Shown one piece after another: positions 7,967 through 16,700 of a stretch of DNA of 64,000 bases. The DNA is taken from positions 283,589 to 347,588 of the forward strand of contig NZ_BAABIA010000008.1 in the NCBI RefSeq assembly GCF_039542385.1, given 5' to 3'. The translations under genes and the position numbers were made by a program. Numbering within the stretch: the first letter of the stretch is position 1; each line of letters begins with the position of its first letter. The stretch is from Prosthecobacter algae. Lineage in GTDB: Bacteria > Verrucomicrobiota > Verrucomicrobiia > Verrucomicrobiales > Verrucomicrobiaceae. Below the pieces are notes generated by a model, which worked only from the letters and a program-made list of their open reading frames with translations, was not told the origin of the DNA and searched no databases.

Positions 7967-9795
7967 AACCTCCCCGTTTTCTTTCCCTTTTCACCCTGCT
8001 CAGCCTCCTGGGTAGCGTGTCCGCCCGCGCAGACAAGCTCGACGAATGGTACAAGCTCCTGCCCAAAAACACCGTCGGTGTCATCGCCATCAAGAACACG
8101 CCCGAGTTGCTGGCCGATTGGGACAAGAGCAGCTTCGCCAAACTGATGCAGGATGAGGAGTTCAAAAAATGGACCGCCCCCATGATCAAGGACGGCGAAA
8201 CTCCCTGGGACAAGGCCCTAAAGGAAGAAACCGGCGAAGGCCTTTATGACAGCCTCAAGCGCTACCCTGGCGCCAGCATGGCCATCTTCGTGGGCGACAG
8301 CCCGGAAGATTTCTCCGGCGACTCGCCCCCCGTCTGCGCCCTAAGCGACGCCACCGGCCAGGAAAAAGCCCTCGAAGAAATGAAGGCCAAAGAGGCCGAG
8401 CTCTCCATCAAAAAAGACGAGACCCTCAAGCAGCGCACCCAGGACGTCGCCGGTGTCACCGTCCACATCCTCTCGGACTCTGAAGATGCCGATGAAGGCT
8501 GGGAAGACGGTCACGCCTTCGTGGATAGCACCCTTGTGGAGGCCACCTCCCTAAAGGACATGCAATACCTCATCACCGCTCTGAAAAGCGGTGCCGGGGA
8601 AGGCTCCGACGTCGTCGGCGGCCACCTCACCCGTCTCTCCAAACTGACCGACGGCAACACCGACGTCCTCATCTACCTCAATGGCGAAACCCTCGTCCAG
8701 TGGGGTCTCGATGCCGCTCTCGCCTCCGCCGGTGAAGGTGCCGCCCAGATGCCCGTCTCCCCAGAGACCATCATCGAAGCCCTCGGCCCCAAGGAACTCC
8801 AGTCCATCGCCCTCACCCTCGATCTCTCCGATGCGGAGTCCCGCATCGAGATGGCCATCCTCCATCCTGAAAAACCCACCGGCTTCGTCAATCTCCTGCG
8901 CAGCTCCCAGGGCGAGATCACTCTCCCATCCTTCGTCCCTGCAGACGTCCTCAGCAGCACCGTCACCCGTTACAGCCTCCTCGGCCTTTGGGACAATCTC
9001 CTCGCCATGGTCAACAAGCTCGGCCCCATGGCCGCCATGGCCACCATGCAGCTCGGCGGCGTGGAAGCCCAGGCCGGGGTGAAAATCCGCGAAGACATCT
9101 TCGCTAGCCTCGATGACGAATACATCGAAATTACCGATGGCACCCTCGAAGACCAGAGCCAGGTCCTCGCCATCAAGGTCAAGGACCGCGAACGTTTCGG
9201 TGGTGCCGTCGATGGCGTGAAGCGTTTTGCTGGTTCCGGTTTTGCCGCCTTTGAGGAGACCGAGTACCTCGGCTACCAAATCAATGTCATCAAGGCCGCC
9301 CAGCCTAGCGGCACCGAGCTCGCCTTCTGCCTCACCGATGGTTACTTCCTCTTCAGCACCGGCCCCCAGGCCCTACTGAAAAAAGTCCTCGCCCGCATGA
9401 AGGAGCCCACCGGCCCCAGCATCTGGGATGACGCCCGCGTGCAGGATCTCATCGCCCGCCTGCCCAAGGGCTACGGCGGCGTCGGCGTCGCCGATGGCGG
9501 CAAGATGATGAAGGTCGTCGTGGATGCCATGTCCATGGTCCAGGGCAAAGTCGGCCAGGGTTCCAAGAAAAAAGGCAAGGGCAAGAAGGGCAAAGGCAAA
9601 AAAGCCGTCGATCCTGACGACACCGATGCTGCCCTCGAGGCCATCGCAGGTGGCCAGGACTCCTGGTTCGACCCCGCCGCCGCCCCCTCCGACGCCATGT
9701 GGAAGCGCTACTTCGGCACCAGCATTAGCGGCTACTACTCCCCTGCCGATGCCATCCACTACCGCGCCATCTCCACCCCTGTCGAGGCCCAGTAA
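7963..9795 (+). CDS. Secreted protein, DUF3352-like, with Lys/Gly-rich insert
   Basis: A 610-residue protein with a signal peptide (MKPPRFLSLFTLLSLLGSVS, cut near ARA-DK). The remainder is soluble and acidic. It opens with WYKLLPKNTVGVIAIKNTPELL, resembling the start of DUF3352-type proteins of Verrucomicrobia and Planctomycetes, which carry tandem alpha/beta modules. That resemblance is from memory and the function is unknown. Near residue 530 there is a basic low-complexity stretch (GSKKKGKGKKGKGKKAV) just before the conserved-looking C-terminus. The gene overlaps the protease by four bases and is followed 15 bases later by the FG-GAP protein, so all three are likely one transcript. It may be a substrate or partner of the protease, but nothing shows that directly. 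Confidence 0.65.
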   Translation: MKPPRFLSLFTLLSLLGSVSARADKLDEWYKLLPKNTVGVIAIKNTPELLADWDKSSFAKLMQDEEFKKWTAPMIKDGETPWDKALKEETGEGLYDSLKRYPGASMAIFVGDSPEDFSGDSPPVCALSDATGQEKALEEMKAKEAELSIKKDETLKQRTQDVAGVTVHILSDSEDADEGWEDGHAFVDSTLVEATSLKDMQYLITALKSGAGEGSDVVGGHLTRLSKLTDGNTDVLIYLNGETLVQWGLDAALASAGEGAAQMPVSPETIIEALGPKELQSIALTLDLSDAESRIEMAILHPEKPTGFVNLLRSSQGEITLPSFVPADVLSSTVTRYSLLGLWDNLLAMVNKLGPMAAMATMQLGGVEAQAGVKIREDIFASLDDEYIEITDGTLEDQSQVLAIKVKDRERFGGAVDGVKRFAGSGFAAFEETEYLGYQINVIKAAQPSGTELAFCLTDGYFLFSTGPQALLKKVLARMKEPTGPSIWDDARVQDLIARLPKGYGGVGVADGGKMMKVVVDAMSMVQGKVGQGSKKKGKGKKGKGKKAVDPDDTDAALEAIAGGQDSWFDPAAAPSDAMWKRYFGTSISGYYSPADAIHYRAISTPVEAQ

Positions 9796-9810
9796 ATCGC
9801 CGCCCTGCTC

Positions 9811-12078
9811 ATGCGCGCCCTCCTTTTCCTCGCCGCCCTCACCGCCCAGGCTGCCGATACCCCCGGCCTCTACTTTGATGGGCCGGAAGTCGTCAAGCTG
9901 GACTGGAACACCTCCAGCCCCCGCTCCGGCGACTTCAATGGCGACGGGCTGCAGGACCTCGTGGTCTTGAATCAGGATCGCGCGCGCATCGAGTTCCTTC
10001 TCCAGCGCAAGGCGGGTGCCCAGCCTGGCGAGCCGGAGCGCACCTCCCGGGGAGATCGCTGGAACCCCATCCTCGAAGTCTCACGGCTGGAAAAGCAGCC
10101 ACTCATTATCGGCCAGAGCGCCTGGTCGCTAGCCGTCGGCGACTGGAACGGCGACAACCGCCCCGATATCGCCTACACTAACGACGATGACAAACTCGTC
10201 CTCCGCACCCAGGGCAAGCCCGGCGACTGGAGCCAGAAAAAAGAGTTCACCCTCGATTCCACCGCCGAGGATGGCACCGTCCTCATCGCCACGGACCTCA
10301 ACGGCGATAAACGCCACGACCTAGCCCTCCTCACCTCCACCCGCCTCATGGTCTGGCTGCAAAGCGCCCCCGGCACCTGGGCCGAGCCCAAGACCTACGT
10401 CCTCGGCCAGACCGAGTGCGGCGGCCTGCGCAGTGGCGACCTCAACGGCGACGGCCTCACAGACCTGTTTTACACCGCGCCTGATTCTGATGCACTTCTG
10501 GTTAGGCTACAAAAGGAAGGCGCCAGCTTTGGCGAAGAATGGCGTCTCGAGATGCCCGAAAGCCGCTGCTGGGTCCACCCCGTGAAACTCGGCAAGGACA
10601 CCGGCCTCGCCTGGATCCGCAGCGACACTGGCATGGTCGAAATCGCCCGCCTCACCAGCACCGCCGCCAAGCCCGATTCCGACCGCGCCGTCACCATCCG
10701 CCACGCCATGCCCACCACGGAGAGCAAGGGCGGCGGCACCGCCTATGGCGACCTCAATGGCGACAAAGTCGCTGACATCGTCCTCGCCGAGCCCAAGAAC
10801 GCCCGCCTCTGGTTCTTCGCCGGCCTCGCCACCGGCGGCTTTGCCGAAGGCCGTGAATTCCCCGCCCTCAGCGGCATCGAAAGCATCGCCATTGCCGATG
10901 TCGATGGTGACAGCAAACCCGAGCTCCTCCTCCTCAGTCCCGCCGAAAAAAGCCTCGGCCTCTCCCGCTGGGCCAAGGACCGCCTCACCTACCCGGAGGT
11001 CATCCATCAGACCACTGACACCCTGCTCACCCTTCAGACCGGCCGCCTCGGCGATTCCAAGGAAACCTCCGTCCTCGTCCTCACCGAGGCCAAAAGCAAA
11101 GTCTCCCTCCTCTCCCTGAAGTGGGCCTCCGCCGACAAGAAATTCCAGGCCTCCAGCCAGGAGCTGCCCAGCAGCCCCACCAAGCCCAATGCCCTCCGCT
11201 TAGTTGACGCCAACCAGGATGGCCGCGGCGATCTCGCCATCTTCTCCAGCATCGCCTCCATGCAGATCCTCCTCAGCCAGAAGGACGAAAAAATCCCCTT
11301 CAAGCGCGCCGAAGGCCTGCCGGACAACCTGCTCAACAAGCTCTCCGCCACCGCCATGACCACCGCCGACCTCGATGGCGACGGCAAAGCCGAAATCATC
11401 GTTGCCAAGGATCAGATCGCTCGTGCCCTCCGCATCGGTGCCGATGGCAAAGCTGTCACGGTCGAGCAGTTCAACGCTCCCGAATCCACCGCCCAGATCA
11501 GCGCCGTCATCGTCGTCCCTGGCAAAGACAAGCCCGATGTCCTGCTGGCCGATACCGCCAACGGCCAGCTCTACGAAATGGTGCCAGGCAAGGACGGCGT
11601 CTATCGCTCCGCCCACACCCACGCCCTCTCCAGCCTCACCCCGGACGAATGCCACCTCATCCCCACCGGCAAAGGCAACGGCCTCCTCCTCATTGGCAAG
11701 ACCAGCTTCGAAATCAGCCCCCTCACCGGCGACATCCTCGCACTGGAAACCGTCACCACCTTTGACAGCGAACTCAAGGACACCTCCGCTACCGACCTCA
11801 TCGTCGCCCCCTTCACCCAGGGTGCCAACGACGATCTCGTCATGATCGATTCCGGCAAAAGCCGCGTGCTGGAACTCTTCCAGGCCCAGGCCGAAACTCC
11901 TCCCACCTGGATCAGCGCCCTCCACTTCCGCATCTTCGAAATCGACCCCCAGTACCGTGGCAAAACCGGCCTCGCCAGCGAACCCCACGACTACACCTCC
12001 GTGGATCTCAATGGCGACGGCAAACTCGACCTCGCCCTCCTCGTCCACGATCGCCTCCTCCTCTACGTGAGGAAATAA
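9811..12078 (+). CDS. FG-GAP/VCBS repeat protein, secreted beta-propeller
   Basis: A 755-residue protein with a short signal peptide (MRALLFLAALTAQAADT). Nine calcium-loop motifs of the DxNGDGxxD type are visible, among them DFNGDGLQDL, DWNGDNRPDI, DLNGDKRHDL, DLNGDGLTDL, DLNGDKVADI, DVDGDSKPEL, DANQDGRGDL, DLDGDGKAEI and DLNGDGKLDL. These are characteristic of FG-GAP/VCBS repeats that form integrin-like beta-propellers and bind calcium. No enzymatic domain or anchor is apparent. As the third gene of the protease operon, it is likely a surface adhesion or ligand-binding component. The stop lies in a convergent arrangement with the DUF1501 gene, with a 249-base gap (12079-12327) that contains only a short GAGC/GCTC hairpin near 12127-12138. 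Confidence 0.85.
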   Translation: MRALLFLAALTAQAADTPGLYFDGPEVVKLDWNTSSPRSGDFNGDGLQDLVVLNQDRARIEFLLQRKAGAQPGEPERTSRGDRWNPILEVSRLEKQPLIIGQSAWSLAVGDWNGDNRPDIAYTNDDDKLVLRTQGKPGDWSQKKEFTLDSTAEDGTVLIATDLNGDKRHDLALLTSTRLMVWLQSAPGTWAEPKTYVLGQTECGGLRSGDLNGDGLTDLFYTAPDSDALLVRLQKEGASFGEEWRLEMPESRCWVHPVKLGKDTGLAWIRSDTGMVEIARLTSTAAKPDSDRAVTIRHAMPTTESKGGGTAYGDLNGDKVADIVLAEPKNARLWFFAGLATGGFAEGREFPALSGIESIAIADVDGDSKPELLLLSPAEKSLGLSRWAKDRLTYPEVIHQTTDTLLTLQTGRLGDSKETSVLVLTEAKSKVSLLSLKWASADKKFQASSQELPSSPTKPNALRLVDANQDGRGDLAIFSSIASMQILLSQKDEKIPFKRAEGLPDNLLNKLSATAMTTADLDGDGKAEIIVAKDQIARALRIGADGKAVTVEQFNAPESTAQISAVIVVPGKDKPDVLLADTANGQLYEMVPGKDGVYRSAHTHALSSLTPDECHLIPTGKGNGLLLIGKTSFEISPLTGDILALETVTTFDSELKDTSATDLIVAPFTQGANDDLVMIDSGKSRVLELFQAQAETPPTWISALHFRIFEIDPQYRGKTGLASEPHDYTSVDLNGDGKLDLALLVHDRLLLYVRK

Positions 12079-12327
12079 GGGGCTGAAATGACCGAGCCGA
12101 GAAGCCGCCTGCGCCAAAGTACTCCAGAGCTTTAGCTCGCCCAAATCCCACCCCGGTTCCGGTCGGAAGCTCAGTCGTAGGGCGGGTGTGTCCGGGGCAA
12201 AAAAAGCTCGCAACTCAATACGTCCCATCGCCGGATTACCCGCCTGTCTGGGAGCCTTCGCAGCCCCTGCATTCCCACCCCGCCACCTCTCTTGCTTCAG
12301 ACCGGGCTCACAGGAGCACCCCTAACC

Positions 12328-13773
12328 TCAACTCCACGTGCCGTTCTTCAAAAACCCGATCGGCAGCGAACTCGAGTTCACGTTATAAAAATTCGCGATG
12401 TTCGGCAGCACATAATCCATGTCCGCCGCCGACACGCCAAACCAGCGAAGCATCTCGGCAAAGAGTGAGTCCACCGAAGTCGTAGGAATCGTCCGGCCAC
12501 CGTAGCCCGTGTCATCGTTGCTTTCCAGAGTCAGGTCCGGGAATGTCCCATAGATGCGCCCGCCGCGTATCGGCCCGCCCATCACCAGCGCATTCGCCCC
12601 CCAGGCATGGTCTGTGCCTCGGCCGTTGCTCCGCAGCGTCCGGCCAAAGTCCGAGGCCGTGTACGTGATCACACTGTCCTGTAGGCTCAGTTGGTCCAGC
12701 GCCCGTTGAAAAGCCGTCAGGGCCTCGTCCATCATCGTCAGCATCTCGGCCTGCGTCTCCAGCAGTTCACCATGATGGTCCCAACCGCCAAAGCTCAGGT
12801 ACAAGGTCTGCCGATGCAGCCCAAGGCTATCGCGCAGCGCGATCATCTTAGCCGCCGCACGAAACTGCTGCGCCACCCAGTTGCCCGAGGGAAACAGGCC
12901 GCTGATGGCGCTGTCATCATAGCCGTTGAACTGCTGCAAAAAGAACTCCTGGAGCTCGATGCTCGTCTTGGTCAGCCGGGCATAGGACTGCTGCATCAGG
13001 TTCGAGTAAGACTGCTCGATCATGCTCCGGTGCGCCGCATTCTTCAGCCGCATCGGATGCAGCGCCTCCCCGATGTCACTGCCCGTGAAAGTCAGCGCCC
13101 CGCTGTCAGTCACCACAAACTGCGTGGTGCTGTTGCCCACCTGCCAGAGGCTGTTGCCCGCCAGCGAAATGTTCATCGAGATGCTGTCCGCATTCACCAC
13201 ACTGTGCAGCACATCCGCCGCCCGCCCGGCCCAGCCCGCTAGCTGCGTCATGCCCTGCGGCACGGACGTCTGCCATTGGTCGATCTGGTCGCTGTGCGAA
13301 TACAGGGCACGTGGCAGCGGCATGGTCTCGGCCAGGTATTGCGCCTTTGTCACCGGCTGGATCAAAGTGCCCACATTGGAAATGAAGGCCGCACGCCGCT
13401 TCGCCGTATCCCCGCCCAGACCATTGAACAGCTCCTGCAGGCCAGGGCAGCTCGGATGGATGCCATAGAGCTGCCCGTCCCCGCCATCCTGGTTCAGAGG
13501 CCGCAGCTCCGCAGTGCCCAGTGCCAGATGATCCCGCGTCTCCGCATAGACCGCGTGCCGTGCACTGTCCCGAGGGACTAACCAATTGTAGGAATCATTC
13601 CCCCCATGCAAAAACAGGCACACCAGCGTCCGGTGATCCGTCGGTGCCCCCTGCGCGGCTGCATTCCCCGCCAGCTTCAGGTTCAGCAGCGTGTTCAGCA
13701 CCGAGACGCTGCCCAGCGCCGAACAGGCAGATTGTCCGATGAAACGGCGGCGGGTGGAGGTTGAAGGCTTCAT
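12328..13773 (-). CDS. DUF1501 domain protein, Tat-exported
   Basis: A 481-residue protein. The N-terminus MKPSTSTRRRFIGQSACSAL has a twin-arginine motif (RRRFIG), so export in folded form is expected. DUF1501 is an alkaline-phosphatase/sulfatase-fold family; seen here are LVCLFLHGGNDSYNWLVP near residue 50, GWDHHGELLETQAEML near 330, and TASDFGRTLRSNGRGTDHAWG near 370, which likely supply metal-binding residues. Substrate is unknown for the family. It starts 12 bases after the stop of the DUF1800 gene, a classic pairing in Planctomycetes and Verrucomicrobia in which the two secreted proteins are predicted to act together. Confidence 0.9.
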   Translation of the reverse strand: MKPSTSTRRRFIGQSACSALGSVSVLNTLLNLKLAGNAAAQGAPTDHRTLVCLFLHGGNDSYNWLVPRDSARHAVYAETRDHLALGTAELRPLNQDGGDGQLYGIHPSCPGLQELFNGLGGDTAKRRAAFISNVGTLIQPVTKAQYLAETMPLPRALYSHSDQIDQWQTSVPQGMTQLAGWAGRAADVLHSVVNADSISMNISLAGNSLWQVGNSTTQFVVTDSGALTFTGSDIGEALHPMRLKNAAHRSMIEQSYSNLMQQSYARLTKTSIELQEFFLQQFNGYDDSAISGLFPSGNWVAQQFRAAAKMIALRDSLGLHRQTLYLSFGGWDHHGELLETQAEMLTMMDEALTAFQRALDQLSLQDSVITYTASDFGRTLRSNGRGTDHAWGANALVMGGPIRGGRIYGTFPDLTLESNDDTGYGGRTIPTTSVDSLFAEMLRWFGVSAADMDYVLPNIANFYNVNSSSLPIGFLKNGTWS

Positions 13774-13785
13774 AGGGAACTAAGC

Positions 13786-16700
13786 TTACTTCATCACCGC
13801 ACCTTCCGGGCAGACGATGGCCAGATAGGCTGCCACCTGCGCACGGGCATCGGCCTGTTCAGCGGGAATCTGGTTGATGGCTCCCAGGATGAGCATCCGG
13901 GTGGCGGGCCGCATCTGCCCGGCGCAGAACAGCAGGTTCAGATGATCCACCAGGTGCGCCGGAGTCGCGGCCAGAGCTTTTTCACGGGAGAGATCCAGAG
14001 GAAACCGGTAGGTCTCCCACTGGGAAAAACCCTGCACCATGATCTGCCACAGCCGATTCGGAAAGGAGATGGAGCTGAAGCTGTCGGTGATCTGAAACAC
14101 GGGGCCTGCCAGATTGTTTTGCGTGAGCAATCCTGGCGCACGGTAGTCAGGCCGGTAGAAGTTAAAGACACTCGGCGAGTAGGTGGGTTCCTGGCGGCTG
14201 GCATTGAAGAAATCACCCCAGTCCCACCACAGCAGATCCGGCACCTCTTTCAGGCCAAAGGCGCGGGCCAGCGCCATGGTGCGGATCACCGGCTCCTTCA
14301 GCCGACCGTAGGAAGCTCGCCCCGTGATGCGAGGATCACGGGGCTCTTCATCCAGAAGGATCGCCTTCACCACCGCCTTCAGATCTCCCCGCACGCCCTC
14401 GCCATTGTCGGTAAACACAGCCGCAATCCGTTGCACATAGGCCGGGCTGGGATTGTCCATGACCAGAAACTGGATGAGCTGTCGCCCGATGAAGACCGGC
14501 GTGTTCGGATGCTCAAACAAATGCCGCACCGCATCCCGCACATCGCGCTCCGCATTCTCGTCCGTTGCCGCCCGTGCCGGGATGACGTAGCCGCCTAACA
14601 AAGTTTTCTTGCCAAAGTCATGGTATTCGCCACGCAGGGTCATCGGCGTGGCCAGGTCCTGCTCCGTCCATCCGCCGCCGCCCCAGTTGTGCCCGCCGAA
14701 CCAAAAGCCTGTCATCACACGGGCGAGCTGGGTGATCTCCGCATTGCTGTACGTGGGGATCGGCTGCCCTTGCCCGTTCAGCTTCTGCGTGCCGTCAGGG
14801 TTCAGCTCCCACAGCCCGATGGTGAAGAGCTGCATGATCTCACGCGCATAGTTCTCATCCGGGTAACGGTTGATGGAAGGGTCCGCCTTTTGGTTGCCCA
14901 CATGGCTCAGGTACCGGCCCATCACCGGGTGCATCGTCACCTCCATCAGCAGGTCGTGGTAGTTGCCAAAGGCATGCCGCACCAGGAGATCGTAGTAGTC
15001 AGCCATGCCCAGGCAACGGCTTTCTAGATTCGCATCCCGGCGGGAGGTGACCAGGATCTGACTGAGGGCAAAGGCCACGCGCTGGCGCAACTGGTCCTCC
15101 CCCTGGATGCTCGCCCGGGCAAAGGCCGTCATCATGTTGTTGCCGAAGAGGAAAGGCGCTTCGATCTCCCCTCCACGGTTGAAGTTGCTCTGCGAACGCT
15201 GCCCCAGCATGTCGTCGTAGATGCCCTTGATGTAAGTGGCGTGCAGGGTGGATGGCTTGGCCACCTGCTCCTCGATCCAGCCAGCATAACCAAGAGTTTG
15301 CACACGCTGAATGTCTTCAAGGGTCGGGCCAAAGGCCGCCTGCATGAGGAAGCGCGAGGCCTGGGATCTCATGATGGCCGGATTGCCTCCATTCGCACTG
15401 CCGCTGCCCTGGCCAAACTGCTCAAGGAGGCTCACCAGATCTCCCCCCACCTCCGCATCGGGCACACCGTCGGCATTGAGGTCCGTATAGACGGGTGGCC
15501 GCACACTGCTGGCCACCATCGGGTCAGAGCCCAGCACGTTCACCTCCGTCCAATCGCTGACGCCATCCCCATCCCTGTCCACATCCTCCAAGGCCAGCCG
15601 GTAGAAGGTGTTGACCGGATTTTGCAGCACGTTGGCAAAGGTCTGCTGAAAGGCACCCCCATCCGGCACCGGCGCACCGGCCGCAGCCGCCCAGTCGGCC
15701 AGGTTGTTCGACTGCCAGACACGGCCCGTTTTATGAAGCAGCGCTGGCCAGCGGACCGTTACATCCGCACCCACATGATCCACAGCGGACCAGAAGCGCG
15801 AGTTCGCATCGAAAGGATCCGTACCCGCCGCAGCTTCATCACCATTGGTTAGGCCATCCTGGTCCGCATCCAGATGCCGGGGCAGAATTCCGCCGCCGGC
15901 CCAGTGCTCCCAGGGATCTGACATGCCATTGCCATTAAAATCTTCCATGGCTGGCAAACCCGGAGCGCCGTGGTAGAAGGGCGGCAGGCTGCCCGCTTGG
16001 AGAGGATGGCTGCCGCCCTGCACTTCCAGTCCATCGGGTGCGCCATCGTCATCGCTGTCGCGATCCCGGGGCATTGTACCCACCAGATATTCACGGAGAT
16101 TGGTCAGGCCATCCAGATCGCTGTCCACCCCGGCATCGGCGGCATTGTTTTTATTCAGCGTGTGCAGGTCCTCCCACCCATCCGGCATACCATCTTCATC
16201 GCTATCCTTGTAGACGGCAAAGGCTGGCGTGTCCTCCAGCGGCGTGCTTTGGAAAAACATCTGCACCCCGTCGTGGCGGGTGATTTCCAGCCGGTTGGCA
16301 TTCGGCGGATCGCGGAAGTCCTGCCAGTTCACCGCATTGTTATGCACGTTCGTGGCGAGGCGGCAACCTGTGAAGCTGCGGCTGATCACCGTGGCGCCCG
16401 TGTCCTGATTGATCAGGCTGAAGGTGAAGGACCAATTCGTCTGCGAACCCGTGCTGTTGCCGAGGATCTGAAAACGCAGCCTATCAGAGATGTCCACACT
16501 ACCATGCCCGCTGAACCCTAGCGCGGCTTTGTGATCCGTCGGTGTCTCAGTCCAGTCCGCGTCCCAGATGTCCCAGCCATCGTTGTCAGGGTGGCTGAAG
16601 CCGTTCTCAAAACTGGAATACAGAAAATAGGAAACCCGGCCGCCCTTCACCCGCAGCGCCACCTGGAAGGCATCACGGCCCGGATTGGCAGCATTGGCCA

